Assembly: GCA_965153455.1 (NCBI GenBank)
Contig: OZ234494.1
Coordinates: 5,642,001-5,706,000 of the forward strand
Direction of reading: 5' to 3'
Source of the DNA: Sphagnum compactum
Taxonomy: Eukaryota > Bryophyta > Sphagnopsida > Sphagnales
DNA length: 64,000 bases
The position numbers and the translations under genes were made by a program. Below, in pieces: positions 11,601 to 24,783 of this stretch. Under the pieces are notes generated by a model. That model saw only the letters and a program-made list of their open reading frames with translations. It was not told where the DNA came from and did not search any database. Within the stretch, counting starts at the first letter, position 1, and every line of letters begins with the position of its first letter.

Positions 11601-13803
11601 GGGATCAAATAATGTGAATGCACACATAAAACACAAAAGCAATTCGAAAATCTGGAGAGTTGAGGATCAAGACCAAAACTATTTCAATAATATATATCGA
11701 TTCACAAGTGTGAATGTACACATAAAACACAAAAGTTATTCAAGAATCCAAGGACTAAAATTGCATCAACGAATATGAATATAAGCACTAGTACATTACT
11801 ACTAAATAATGAGATGCACAAGTTGACAACAACAATTGACAACTATAATGAAAGTCACAAGTGGCAACAATTGGCTTTAACAATGAAACTCACAAAGGTG
11901 GGAGTTAAACTTAGTAGTCATTGCACACATAAACAAACAACAAACACCCAATTGGGAGCATCAATTGTTGAAATAAAATTCAAAAAAAAAATTCAATTCA
12001 AAAGATCAATGGACTATGGGAACATTTTTCAAAAACTAACACCCATGGGCCATATTCAATGTTCATTGTTCAATGGGCAACAATAATGACTCCTAACTCC
12101 TAAGTAGATCAAGCAAAATTACAAATTTTAATTAGATTACATGAACATTGAACAATGAAGACATTTGGATGATAGGCATTTAAGGATTCAGGAATTAAAA
12201 CTTAATTCAACCTCTAAGTTTACTAGTCCATGATTGAACTATTGTTGAAGTTTGAACATTGAGCCACCATTCCATCATGACATCACCTTGTCTTACAATA
12301 TTCCATGTTCATACAAGCTATTGTTTGCAACATTTTTAAATCTATTAAAGAACAAGCGTCATGTTGAAGGGTTGATAAATATTCTAGAATGCACATCGAT
12401 TTATTGCCAAATGCATCACAAGCTTGCCCCCTCTATATATATGTATGTGCTTTTACAACATTTTAACAATGTGTTCAAGGTTACGTGCTAGGGAAGTGTT
12501 GATCAATCATTGACATGATGTTGTAATGGCATTATAATACAATGATCAATCACCATTATGTGTTACAACGCCATTTCAACATCATATCAATCTTTGTATT
12601 AACACTTTGTTAACACTTAACATTGAACACATTGTTAAAATATTATAAAAACACATATATGGGGAAGGGGCAAATTTGTGATGGAGGGTTTAGTGACAAC
12701 TTGTTTGAAAGAAGGGGTTAGGGTTTTGGTATCAATAGTCCTTAAGGTGAAGATCTAACAATCTACTTTAAAATAAGTTGTGGCTATTGCAAATAGACAT
12801 TTTCTTTCAGTGGCAAAGAGGTGAAATAAGAGCATTCATTGTTTACACAATGACGATATTGAAATAATTTTTATGAAATATTTGCAAATTTTTATATTTT
12901 TCCAAATTAAAAAACCCTTTGTGATTCACTAACCCAATATGCAAGTTGAAAAAAACAATTTTTCACTTAAAAAAAAACATTGTTGCTAACCATATTCTGT
13001 TAAAATGTTTGACTTTTATTGAAAAACACGGAAGCAATTGTCAAGGTTTGCCCTATTAGATATAAGCAATCAATAAAGTAGTTACAAAATGCAAGGAAAT
13101 GCATTTAATAGGTATAACTTCAAAACTAAAAAACATCTAGGAGGCATATGAATTTGAAGGTCAAAAGAACGTGTCATAGTTTGAAAGGCATCATATGGTA
13201 TAGATTGACTTGAATAAATACTTGGATCATCTTAGATAACTTCACACATAGTCTAACTTAAAGTGCAATTTGTAGAGCAAAATGTAATTCCATGGACTAG
13301 GTTCTTCTGGCATTTTGCACACTATATTCAACTATTTTTAATTCCAAGCAATTTTGTGAACCTCCCCCAAATGCTAGCTTATGTTTCATCTAATCGATTG
13401 TAGTTAAAAGTTCCATGACTAGTCATTGTTTTTCTTCCTAGGTAAAAGGCTAATCTTGCAATAAACAAAACATCTTCCTTCTCTTTTCAAAATGAAAACA
13501 CAAAGCAACCATTGGACACCTAAACCCTGTGCATATTCTCCATAGCAAATGTATCACTTGAAAAACCCCTAGCTCTCACTTTCCTTCTAGCAGGAAACCA
13601 AAAATAACAAGGAAAAGAAGATGAGGTTAAAGTCTCAAATGAATATGATTTCCTGTCACAAATCTGTTTCTAAAGCAAAGAATATAGGCCTACATAATGA
13701 GTCGTCATTAGGGTTTCCTACACCTTGAACATACACTTTTGAGTACACAAAACAATAACAAAGGGAACAAAAAAGACACAATAATACAACAAAAACAGAA
13801 ATG
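8676..13803. other. AT-rich interval between the two direct repeats, no gene seen
   Basis: About 5.1 kb with no protein I recognise; open frames are short and low-complexity. It holds one CACTA-type MITE (9051-9205) and scattered CCCTAAACCCTACTATG phrases near 8800-8910. If the flanking repeats are LTRs, this would be the non-coding interior of a large retrotransposon derivative. I do not see a convincing primer-binding site or polypurine tract. Confidence 0.5.
9051..9205 (+). mobile_element. CACTA-type MITE, copy 1 (155 bp)
   Basis: Starts CACTACAACAAAAAGGTGTCC and ends ACATTTTGTAGTAGTG, giving CACTAC terminal inverted repeats. The interior has repeated GTGAATTCACT-like motifs. The same element occurs inverted at 36861-37014. 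No coding capacity is present, so it would depend on a CACTA transposase elsewhere. The 3-bp flanks (CCT and CAT) do not match. Confidence 0.75.
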
Positions 13804-14618
13804 AACCCCACTTTGAAGGAGTGTGAGGATGACACTCACACTCCCGAAATGAGGACTTGAGAGTCCTCCAGGACTCCCGAAAACTTAGAGTTGGATTGCA
13901 AGGGTCAAAACACCTTGCCTTGAGGTGTTCTTTATACCGTTGGAAAGGTCTTGAAGTGTAAATGTCGAAAATGGCCTTGCATGAGTCATTCAAACATCTA
14001 CAGCACAAGTTATGTACGAAAGAAGGGCCGAGAGTCAAACTAGCAATTTGACTTCTGACCATTAAAAATCGGGAATCGACCCGACCCCGGTGTGTGCAGG
14101 TCAAGTGCGACACACCGTTGGAAAGCTCTTAAGGAGAGCTACAAGTTTGCTTTAGACCTCATCCCAATCGGAGGTCTAAGCAAGGAATTATGAACTCCCA
14201 AAGTCCCAGGAGTCCAAACTGGGATAGTTTTAGGACTCCTCCTTGGGAGTCCTGGGAAAAAGAGCCATTTGGATGTAGGTGCCACGGAATAACACAGAGA
14301 ATACTATATGGGGGAAGGTGGTGGCTTCCCCCGAGTCCGGGCCGTAGTGAGTCATGTGAGTCCAGGGTCGCCCGTGGCTTGTCCTAGCACTGCGAGTGCT
14401 CCCGAATGTGAACTAACCAACTTGTTGGTTGGTTTGATGCAGGTTCGAGTAACTAAGTAAAGCTTATCCTTCTTCCTAGTCTAATCCCGGAGCTTCAGCA
14501 CGCCCCTTTACCCCTTTTAGTGTTGGAAGTTGGGAGCGTGCCTCGAGTCCCAAACAATTCCGGTGTTTGATTGACTTGGTCCCAACTTGGATCCAACAAG
14601 GGACTTGGGAGTACGTCA
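13804..14618 (+). repeat. Dispersed repeat copy 2 (LTR-like), 815 bp
   Basis: Second copy of the repeat at 7921-8675, same strand, 5.1 kb downstream. It contains two segments missing from copy 1, one near 14050 and one of about 43 bp near 14378-14420. The copy-1 gap is flanked by a short TTG direct repeat, as expected for a deletion. Ends AACCCCACTTTG and ACGTCA match copy 1. Confidence 0.75.
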
Positions 14619-14929
14619 AAGATTCAAAGAAAAAATATATCATAGTGAAAGTTATATGAACATGTTCTCTAAAGGAAAATGGTTGGTTTTGAAAAGTTCC
14701 CCACTTGGGACTAGGAGCTCATAATTTGTTTTACATCATGTGATTCCAATTTAATCCCCACAATCCCCAAATCAACTAAAAAAGGATTCAATTAAAAGTG
14801 CATAATATAAAAACTTCAAATATGTTCAAGTGAAATTAATATAATTGTATTTTGTAAATATACATTTCATACATTTTCATCCATATTGGGGGTTTTTCAT
14901 TTAACTGTAAAACTTTGGTCTAGCTTAAC

Positions 14930-15900
14930 CTTATGTCCAAGAAGCCTAGGCCAAGATGGTATGTGTTCAAAAGGCCTAGGGCCATAATGTCTAAGAAGGC
15001 CATCCTTATGATTAGCAAAAACACCATGCTTCTTGTTGGACCTAGACTAACCCATTTTAATGCTTGTTTAAAGCTTAAGCCCATGCCTAGGCCAACCCTG
15101 ATGCATATATTAAAAAACCCCAAGCCCAAGGCCAAAGATAAGAGGTTAAAATTGACACCAAGAAACCATAAGCCTCTTGACTTCAAGAAGCTTAAGGTTG
15201 CCCATCTTTTTATCCAAAAGGTTCTAACCAAATGTATTCCCTTAATAAAAAAGCCCAAATACAAAAAGATTGGTCCAAACCTCAACATCAAGAATTCAAG
15301 GCCCAAGTCTAAAAGACTTAATCTCTATATGTGAAAAAATCTTTGGCACATGTCGGATAGGCCTAGCTTGGGCCACTTTCATGCACAAAACCCCAAGTAT
15401 AATGTAAAAGGCCTACGCCTAATGTAAAAAATTTAGACCTAACTACAAAAGGCCAAGGATTTTATACCTTGGTTAAAAAATATATTTCTCAAAAGTAAGA
15501 ATGATTGAAATCAATCACATGATACCATCCTTGTCTAAGAACCTAAAAAAATGCCTGGGAATTGTACCAAAAGTTTAGGCAACCTATGAAAAAGCTTCAA
15601 TAGTTAGGAAAAAACTTATGTAGCATAGGAAAAAGCTCATGCAACCTATTAAGAAACTTAAGCAATCTACAAAAACATTTAGGCACCCTAGGAAAAGCTT
15701 GCAAAACATATGAAAACCCTTAGGCAAGCTAGGGGTACCAAAGTGCCCATGCAACCTATGAAAAAATTTAAACAATCAAGGAAAAAGCCTAGGCATCCTA
15801 AGAAAAAGCTCAAGTAGCTTATGAAAAAGCTTAAGCAACCTAGGAAAAAACCCAAATAGCTTAAAGCCTAGGCACCTTAAAACAAAACCTATATAACCTA
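14930..15900. repeat. Degenerate AAGCCTAGGCC / TAGGAAAAAGCTTAAGCAACC minisatellites
   Basis: From about 14930 to 15450 short phrases with GCCTAGGCC and AAGGCCTA recur. From about 15560 to 15900 a shorter unit of the type CTATGAAAAAGCTTAAGCAACCTAGGAAAAAGCC recurs with variation. The long basic plus-strand frame at 14933-15334 and its antisense partner are by-products of this composition. Confidence 0.7.
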
Positions 15901-16399
15901 TGTAAATTTAATTGCAGAAAAGTTAATTTGTGACAACAATTTTGGGTCACCCATAGTGTGTTTTCACCCATTTATTCAAAGAAATAGAGATGAAGAAATT
16001 TCATATTCAAGATTGTATTATTTTATTTTACTTTTAAGGCCTAAGTCAACTAAATGTAGTTTTTGAAAAAATTCAAAGTAAATGAATTTGAAGTTACAAT
16101 GATATTTTTAGTAGTTTTTGCACATCCAATTTTGACTACATTTGGGTCCACCATAACATGCAAATGACCAAGTCTCCATAAATATTTGTCAACAAAATGC
16201 AAAAGTACAAATACCTTATTATGGAATGAGCCCTTAAGATGACATGACATTTTGCCTTGTCTCAATTGATCACAATTATTCAAAAGTAGGGTTGTCAAAA
16301 CTAACATGACACGACCATTTTGCATCAGGCAACACGTCAACATCCATCCTGATGTGTCAATCACATCTGTTAGGATTGACACATGAAAATATATTTACA

Positions 16400-16655
16400 C
16401 CCAGGTTGCCCCCATTATGATTAGCAACCGAAAACATATTTTGATCACCAATCTTGTGACGATCAAAATTTGGTCACCAATCTTCTGGCAATTGAATCTT
16501 TTGGTTGCCATTGTGTGGTGATGAAAAAATTTTGGTTGCTAATCCTATAATGACCAAAAGTTTTTCGTTGCCAATTGTGTGGTGACCAAAAACATTCGAT
16601 CACCAATTGTGTGGCAATTGATTTTATTTTCAATTGCCATATGTATGGCAACTGA
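16400..16655. repeat. Degenerate short repeat built on TTGGTCACCAATTGTGTGG
   Basis: Variants of TTGGTCACCAAT and its complement, joined by GTGTGGTGACC and GGCAATTGA, recur at roughly 35-45 bp spacing. Both orientations are mixed, so local hairpins are possible. No gene is seen. Confidence 0.55.
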
Positions 16656-18209
16656 AAGTTTTCATTCTACATCTCGGTCATTTGATTGACAATGTTTAAG
16701 TTGATTTCCACCATTGATTTCGCAACAAAATTTGGTGTTATTTGATAATACAAATTAGACCTTGTAATTTGAACTCACTTTTTCCTTTGAGGTGTATGGA
16801 ATTGTGTTGTTTAACAAGCAACCATTGCCATATACCTTGGGAAGGAGGGGTGAAATCTTTATGGGTGTTTGAATTTCAGATCATCATATTGCATTTGCAA
16901 TTGATGCTAAAATTCAATTGTAACCCTGAAGGTGGAGTCCAGTTTCATTGTTAAATACCTTAATTATATCAATCAAGCCTGTATTTGTGTTTTTTCGATG
17001 AAGGGAAGGTGGAACATGTGGAGTCCATAATATTTGATGTTAGAGGACAAGCTAGAGAAGGTGGAATGCAAGTGACAATGTCATTTCATACCACAAGGAT
17101 AAAATGTTCTTCCATTTGGGTTATCGATATGATGACAATGGGCAAGCTAGAGTTATAACGTGTTCAAAAACACAACCATGAGTGAAGGCTTTATTTGCCC
17201 GATGTGGCAAACTTGTCCCTCCACCACAAAACGACATGGAAGTACCAACCCATTTCCTACATGGGCAAACAAAGGATGTGGCCATTGAAACATTGAATTC
17301 TTCTAATGGAAGGATAATCTATTTCGACATTTCAAGTGGAAGGGGCTCAAATTTGCATATCAAATGTCGGATAGTCGAGCTAAGGCTTTTGACAACCCTG
17401 CCTACAAAAAACACATAAGGTTTTAATAGATCCACAAATAACAACATTTGAACCTTTTGATATGTTTCATTGCCCAAAGGATTTAATCAATCAGAAAATA
17501 GGATTTGGACAAAAAAATGGGCAATTTTCTTTTATAAAGCAAACATCTATGAGCCATACCGACACGACCATGTGCAGTAGTCTCAATTTTTAAAAGTTGC
17601 ATCAAGGATATTCGAATGTGGTAAGGTTATTAGGGATTTTTAGCAACTTCATACTAGAATAAGGGATGATGAATGTGCATGGTTGCGTGGGGAGGTTGTT
17701 TTCTTTTCCGAAATACGATATTGGTGAATAAGGTGTTGGGTCAATTCCTTTCTTCAACAAAAAGTTGATAACCATAGTTTCAAGACCTCAGTTGCACAAT
17801 TAGGGGTGAGAGATCTTTAGAGGGTTGGGGGTGGAAATAGACACCAAAATTCGTGGTGCTTAGCAAAAATGGCTCTTGTTCTAGTATTTAGTGAGTAGCA
17901 AGGATGTTGAAATTCATGAAGTAGTTGAAGAGGTGTCAATGAAAGGTCTAATAGAGATAGAATAATCTTCAAGCCCATGGTTAACACAACATTTCACCAT
18001 GATAATATTAAATCAATTTTCTAGAATAATCTTCAGGCACTAATGACGTGCTTGTAAGATTTTTTATGATGTAGTCCTAATATACTCTTACTCAATCTTC
18101 ACTTCTATTAGGTCCCTAAATAAAATTGAAGTCGAATTTAAATCCTAGCATTTACACTTGAGTAGCTTCAAATGAATTACAATTTAGTAAACGACTTAGA
18201 GGGGATAAA
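16656..18209. other. No supportable gene
   Basis: Short plus-strand frames at 16742-16954 and 17182-17418 are open, but I cannot match them to any family and neither has convincing start or splice context. They may be eroded transposon coding sequence. Confidence 0.4.
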
Positions 18210-18719
18210 TCACAACTGCAGAAAATTCAGAATGCGACGAATGGTGCGAGCTAGGTATTCGACTCGATGCTCCTTGGAGAGGGGGTTGATTGGGCCTCGT
18301 AACCAACAATAATGGCCATCACCAGGAACCCAAGTTTGACAATGAAGAGAAACATTGTCATTTTCACATTGACATTCTTTAAACCTTTTTGGCGCAACTC
18401 CACAAGCGGAAACTCCACGGCGATTGCATGCCAAACGATCGACTCGAGTGTGCACCACTCTTTTGAACGGTTTTTTGTCGCGCGGCCGTTGGGAGACATT
18501 CACGTCAAGTAGTGTTTTTTCAAGCTCTTTTTCTTCTACTGGTGTAACTAGAGGATGCAAGGGCGTAACAACATCATCTGCCATGACTGAATCTTCATTT
18601 GCATCAACAAAAACCAAAGGAATAGTCGGAACAATTTGGTACTTGCATTCAGAGGGGGGGTTGATGCATTTATTTAAGAAATTAGGGTAGGCATAATGTG
18701 TGGTAGTGACGTCGAAACC
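18210..18719 (-). CDS. Unidentified Cys-rich open frame (169 codons), possibly an eroded exon
   Basis: The reverse strand is open from just after a TGA at 18722-18720 to the stop at 18212-18210. The first half is acidic with Val/Pro. The second half is basic (RDKKPFKR), then Cys/His-rich: cysteines in the pattern AC..., SACG, ECQCE, LHCQ and HYCW, ending LARTIRRIL. No ATG-led start is obvious; the frame simply opens. The local sequence has more CpG than its AT-rich surroundings, and both strands are partly open, which weakens the case. I do not recognise a family. It could be a fragment of a transposon protein or an exon of an unknown gene. Confidence 0.3.
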   Translation of the reverse strand, partial: GFDVTTTHYAYPNFLNKCINPPSECKYQIVPTIPLVFVDANEDSVMADDVVTPLHPLVTPVEEKELEKTLLDVNVSQRPRDKKPFKRVVHTRVDRLACNRRGVSACGVAPKRFKECQCENDNVSLHCQTWVPGDGHYCWLRGPINPLSKEHRVEYLARTIRRILNFLQL

Positions 18720-19520
18720 TCATGAAAACCCGGACATCCTAATTTTAATGGATTCATCGAGCCTTAATTTCAATGGTGGATCTAAAAATACATGGGGGTT
18801 CTTGTGATGGAAATTTTAATTTTAATTTACTGTGTACTACATAATTAATTAGTACCTGGTAAAGAATAACTAGGGGATATTAAAAGAGTAAATGGTACTT
18901 GGGAATGTTATTACTACCTTTGACTTGATTTAGTCAAGTAGGAATTCAAGGATGTTTATTTATTACTACCGATAAATTATCCTAGTAGTTAAATACTTGA
19001 AATAATTAGGATGAAGAAAGTAGGATGTGAAAGTCAACGGACAGAGTGGATAGGGATCGAGCTCAAGAACCTCATCAAGATATCCAATATAAGGAAAATG
19101 ATGAGTCCTTCAATTCCATTGGTCATGAGGATTATCATCTTATTTGATTGGAGGATGGAACCCTCTTGATGTTTCATTGGGCACAAGAATGCTCATCCTA
19201 AACTCCATTGGAGGGCAAATCATTCTCGACTCTCATTGGTTCTTGAAGGATGAGGAGGCCATGGATTGGAAGGAAAGATTTTCATAATTTCCATTGGACA
19301 AAAATAACAAGTTCAAGGAGGGGTGATGAAAAGCTGGGGGTAGAGGAGTGTTTGAGGTCTTCTTCTTGTGTGATTTTTCTTAGGAAAGGGAGGAGAAGGA
19401 TGATGAGTTTTCGTAGATGGTGGAAAGAGGGAGAGTGGGTTGGATGTTTGGGGTACTTCGAAAGAATAGAAATGAGTAGGATAATGTTGGGAGCTTGAAA
19501 TTTTAGAGGAATTTCACAAA

Positions 19521-19890
19521 CCTTTTCGAGTTTGGTATCATAACTTTTTACTAGTTTGGGTGCAGAGCCTGCAATTTGGTAGCTAGATGCGCCTTGTAGT
19601 TAGGTTTTTAATGAGCTAAAACAAACTTGATTTGGACAACATATGCAATAGGAGTAATATTTTAAGTGACTCATGGTCTGTATCCAAGTTGAACTTTCTG
19701 CCTTCGTAAAACCCTCTCGGGTTTGGTAGCATGACTTTTTACTAATTTGGGTGCAGAACCTACAATTTGGTAGGCAAAGGTGTTTTGTAGTCAGCTTTTT
19801 AATGAGCTAAATCAAGCTTGATTTGGACAACATATGCGATAGGAGTAATATTTTAAGTGACTAGTGGTCTGTAGCCAAGTTGAACTTGGT
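19521..19890. repeat. Two-copy tandem duplication of about 185-190 bp
   Basis: Copies start near 19521 (CCTTTTCGAGTTTGGTATCA) and 19711 (CCTCTCGGGTTTGGTAGCA). They share GGGTGCAGA, TTGATTTGGACAACATATGC and ATAGGAGTAATATTTTAAGTG, and end before CAAGTTGAACTT. Divergence is moderate, so this is an old duplication. Confidence 0.85.
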
Positions 19891-20479
19891 GTTGAATCCT
19901 TAAAAGTTGGTTTGAATGGGTGATAATTTAACATAAAATTCTAGGATTTGGAGTGTTCGAACTTGGAGATATATCTATCAATTCTAAATCGTAAATCATG
20001 CATAGGAAACAAACTATCTTGTTTCAATTACAAACACAACTTAACATCTAGAAATACACCTGTATTTTTTTCCTTCACCGGTAGCGTATGTACTTTCAAG
20101 TATAGTCACCTCATAGAACCGGGAGTAGAGGGACAGAAAGTCGCCTCACAACATCGCTTTCAATGTTGTGCGACTCGGCGTTCTTAAAAGCTATGAAAAC
20201 AACCTTCGAATGTCGAACCTACTACAAACCTTCATCATACCATGAATTGCACATAAATTTGTTAAAACAATCTAAGGTCGATGTGTCCAAACAAATAATT
20301 GAGAGGACGCATAATTTGATTCATAAATATGGAACAACCATTTGTTTTGATGGTTAGGACAATGTTGCACGACATCCATTGTTGAACGTAATACTTGCTT
20401 GTCCAAGTGGGAATGTATTCATAGGTTCCATTGACACAATTGGGGAATGGAAGGATGCACTGCAAAAAATCATGACTTC

Positions 20480-21110
20480 AGTTGACCGAAATTTAGGGTC
20501 AAAAAGACTTTATTTGTGACATTGCCCCATTTGACCAGCTAGTCATATTGGTAAAGTTAATTTGGTCACATCGCCAATTTGACTATTGGTATTTTTAACT
20601 AGAGCATTGATGGATTTTTTGACAAGTCAACTTGACCAAGTGTCAAATTTGACAATTTGCCAACATGTCCAATTGCCAACTTGACTATTTGTCAATATGG
20701 TAGTCAAAATGACCGTAACACATGGCATAATCTCCATGAACGTTCATTGCCACATGTCACCTAATTAGGGTGATTGAACATCGCCATGTGTCATCATCTA
20801 AATTCATCTACTTTTTCATGTGTCAACATGTGAAACATTTATCATCATGGTCGGTCAATTGTTGATTATGTACCCAATGCATGATTAGACATTGACCTAT
20901 TTGATCAATTCAGGTCAAAATGACCAATGACCCTATTGACTAGTTTTAGGTTGTACAAGACCGACCTATTTGACCACTTCACATCAAATGTGGTAATGCC
21001 CAAATCAACTAGGTTTGGTTTATTTTTAGTTACCTATTCCACCAAATCATAGTGTCCTAAATGACTAGTTGTGGTGATTTAATTTAGTGATTAATCTGAC
21101 CACATTTGAT
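20480..21110. repeat. Region dense in TTGACC/GGTCAA and TTGACTA motifs
   Basis: Phrases such as GTCAACTTGACC, TTTGACCACTTC and AATGACCAATGACC recur irregularly on both strands. A similar composition appears at 34500-34830 and 36730-36860, suggesting one dispersed repeat family. No coding sequence is seen. Confidence 0.5.
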
Positions 21111-21703
21111 CATTTAAGCCATATTTCAATTGATTGGTTTTGGATGATAAAACAATGGCTTATTTGACAAAATGATGTCACAAATGCCAATGTATTTATT
21201 GATTGGTTTTGGATAATAATATGATTGGACAAAAATGGGTGGGCCAAGGGGTACCATAAGCATGGCCTTTTGGCTATTCCATAGAGGTGTACTTTTGGGG
21301 GATGGGCGGCTCGTCTTAGGAATTCCTGAGTCCTACAGCCTTGCACTATACATTTAAATAAACACAGGAGAGATAATATGTATCCGTTAGCTGACTCACA
21401 CATGAGTCAGCTAGAAATTCACTTCCTTCGTATATGAATATTGTCAACAACAGCTTTTGAGGAAGCTTATCTTCATAGTTTTTTTGGTGGCCATGGGTGA
21501 TTCCCTTCATGACTTTAAACCATCAGCACCACACTTTAGTAGTCATGAAATGACATCATGTACTATTTCATGCACAAAAGTACTAAACTCAGGGTGAATT
21601 TGACACTCTGTTGCCGGATCCATTTAAATGGGGGTGTCACGGTGTCACGGTGGCAAGTTTTCCTTTTAAATTGGTGAATTTGTCACCATCTATTTTGTAC
21701 TTA

Positions 21704-22076
21704 GCGCATCTCCAGCGGTGCTGAGTATTTGACCCTGTAAACATAATGTTCACTTCCGAGTTCAGTTATTTAGTTTTTTGCAACTCTGGCGACAAAACCG
21801 AAACTGGGATAGCAAATAGGTGGGGAAATACTAATAGCAAGCCACCTGGACCAATCATTATGATGAACCAATCAGAAACACTGAACAATAGTCAGACCAT
21901 ATTCGTTGCACTCTTTTATGCATGTGCAGAGCGTTGTGGCACCTTTTTCTAACCCATCAAGCTGTACAATTATGCTGAGCCAAAACGATCTCCCTGAGCC
22001 AAACCGGCATATTTTGACTTTTGTTCATCTAATTGTACTCTGGAGGATCAGATATTGAGCGCCGCTGGAGATGCTC
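21704..22076. mobile_element. Tourist-type (PIF/Harbinger-like) MITE, 373 bp, with TTA target duplications
   Basis: Left end GCGCATCTCCAGCGGTGCT; right end, reversed, GAGCATCTCCAGCGGCGCT. The inverted repeats continue about 30 bp with few mismatches. Flanks are TTA at 21701-21703 and TTA at 22077-22079, the 3-bp duplication expected for Harbinger-type insertion. GAGCATCTCCAGC-like ends are common in plant MITEs of this class. It encodes nothing itself. Confidence 0.88.
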
Positions 22077-22079
22077 TTA

Positions 22080-24343
22080 TAAGTCATTTGCCCACCATTT
22101 GCCCAAAGCCCTGCACCTGCCAAGACGTTCCTTTTGTCACCTGTGGATTTGTTAGCTGAGCACAGGACCCTGCTCCCTCCATGAAATACAAATTGGTGCT
22201 CCTTCCTAGAGGGTTGCTACTGTGAGACATCTGGTCATAGCTGACATCAGAGTTGACTATTTGGTAGGGAATCTATAACTCGCACTCAATGCCCACGGGC
22301 TATGAAAAATATTTTCTATGACTGTCCGCTTCCTGGGAAACCTGACCGTGTTGCCCAACAAATATTATTAGTTTCTAACTTTGCCCGGAGGTCAATTTTT
22401 GGAAAATTTCTGACCAGCAACATGACTTGTACAAAGGAACAAAGGAAAAAGATGAATCACAACTTACAATAATAGAATCAAGAGTTCAAATAAAAAGGCA
22501 AGTACCAAGCCCAAATTTCCTAGGGTATAATGTTTTCCAATGTACAATAACAGTTCCACAAATAATCTAAGTACCACATACTTTGGTGTTGCATGGGTTA
22601 AATTAATTGTGGTTACAACTAGTGAAAAAAGAAGAAAAAACATCCTAATGTTTTCCCAACAAAAAGAAAAATTGAAATCTGGCAAAAAAATATTTCTCAA
22701 AAAGGGATTTGCAATAAAATATTCCCTATTTTCATTTACTTTTTGTATTTGTGTTGAAATATGGCCACTTCGAATAGGAAACATGTTAGTATTTGTCTCA
22801 TGCCTCCACATCTATGAATTGTGATTTGTTCATGGATGGGTGGTTCGAATAGGGGAGTGATTGTTGTGCTTGTGCCATTGATTTTGCATAAATGGGGAGC
22901 TTAAAGGTTTCCCGCCCTATTAACTTTGAATTTAATAGCATCAATATTTAAAAACAAGATGTCAACATAATTTCATTGAGATTCAAAATAGAGCTATAGA
23001 CACTCATCTTTAGATAATATGAGTGATACTTACTTACACTTGAATACTTGCTATTCATTTTGAAAAGATCATTTTCTTTTAGTGCATTTTGATATATGAG
23101 GACTTTAATTCTAAGTGATAGTAGTTACACATTTTGATCTCCCACAAGAGGGAAATAGGAAGTATAAAGACGTATATAATTTCAAATGCAACATTTTTGT
23201 ATATCTAGCATATGACATTGATCTCTATAATTGTATTAATAATTTCCTTAAATGTTGTCATGTCTATTATATGTTTAAATGATAACTTTGAAAGACAAAC
23301 TTGTATGATTTCATGAAATTTGGGATCACATTTTGCACACATGATGCTACATTTTGCAATTGTTACATGCCATCTCTCATTGATTGATATATAAAATCCT
23401 ATATTTCACAAACATAATTTTTTATCATTGCATTTCTACATATAACATTAGGTCTTCATACATAACACTTATTTTCTTTAAACAAGTTAATTAACACAAG
23501 TTGGTTATGGCATGTCATCTGGCATGTCATTTTACATTAACTAGCTACCTCCTTTCTTGCCAACTTTCACACTAATTATATTATTTTCAAGAATATTTTA
23601 TATGTCAAAATGAAATTTCTGGAATTTTAAATTATTTGACAAACATGTGTTCAAACTGCCAAGGTATTATGATATTAAAAAGATCATAGAACATAGTTTC
23701 CAAACATTTAATCTTTATCTTGTTTAGATGTGTGTGACAACACTAGGCAAGATATGATAAATCCTTGGGCACATGCCCCCACCGACGTCTATCTCTTAGT
23801 ATTTAAATGTGAGTGTCTTGGACAATACTTTCCATATGGGATAATTATGAATTCACTTACAACTTAAGGTTATGTTCAATGTTTTAAGGGTTTAGGGATG
23901 TGAGAAGTATATCAATTATGCCATTTAAAGAAACACTTTGAAGCTTGGGCTTCTCATAGTTTTGAAAACAATTCATTTTTGAATTTGTGTGCAAACTAAT
24001 ATTAATGAGTGCCTTGATCTAGGCACTAGCAACAAGATATCATTTCTTTGTTGCAACAAAACAATATGCCCACACACTATTATGGGCACGTCCAAAATTT
24101 CTTTTTGGATTGCCTGTGAAATGTTTTTTTATTTTCATAGGCAGACCATTAAAATATTACGGATCTTTAAAAAATAATTTTTTGGGCAGCCTGATACCAT
24201 ATGGTGGGTGAGATCATCCCTGCTCATTGCAGGTGACATCAGTCTGCTCACAGCGTGCTAGCTAATCTGCTCCTTTCTCTGTGGGTTGTGCAAGTTGACT
24301 GGTGGGTATTTCATAAAATTATTATTTTCCAAAAAAACTTTAA
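22080..24343. other. AT-rich, no gene seen
   Basis: Only short accidental frames in both directions. No repeats of note beyond AT-rich low complexity. Confidence 0.55.
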
Positions 24344-24437
24344 GTGGGTAATGCCCAAGGAGTGAGGCATTCTTTAAATAAGTGCCATTCCCTCCAGCTT
24401 TTGGTAATGCCCTTACTCCTTGGGCATGATTACCCTA
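24344..24437. mobile_element. Short hairpin element (about 94 bp), MITE-like
   Basis: GTGGGTAATGCCCAAGGAGT at the left and, reversed from the right, GTAGGGTAATCATGCCCAAG make an almost complete foldback around a short loop. It lies 66 bp outside the left end of the hAT element. The superfamily is unclear. Confidence 0.5.
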
Positions 24438-24783
24438 CTCAAAATTGTCATTATTGAATTAGTTTTTAGGGTTTAAGGTTTAGGTTCTTGATTTAGTCTT
24501 AACCAATGTTGGCCAGTTCTCATTTTTTTGGTGAGAATCTTTAGTTTCAATTTTTGGGGTAGGTTCTGAGAATTGCCTCGGTTATTTTTTTAAAAAAACA
24601 TTTCCCATTCTGAAAATTGCCCCAGTTTTCAGAATTTAGAAAACAAATCCGGTTAGGTGGTTTTCAAGGTCAATGGGGTCTCACAAAATTATGAACCACC
24701 GGTGTTCAAGGTGGTTCTTACAAATCGAGGCTTTTTGTTTTTTATATTTTATATTTTACTTTTTTTTGGGTTTGTTTTGTGTT

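Noticed and set aside
14920-15334. Opposed frames of 128 and 133 codons
   Set aside because: Sense and antisense are both open because of the GCCTAGGCC-type repeat; strongly biased composition.
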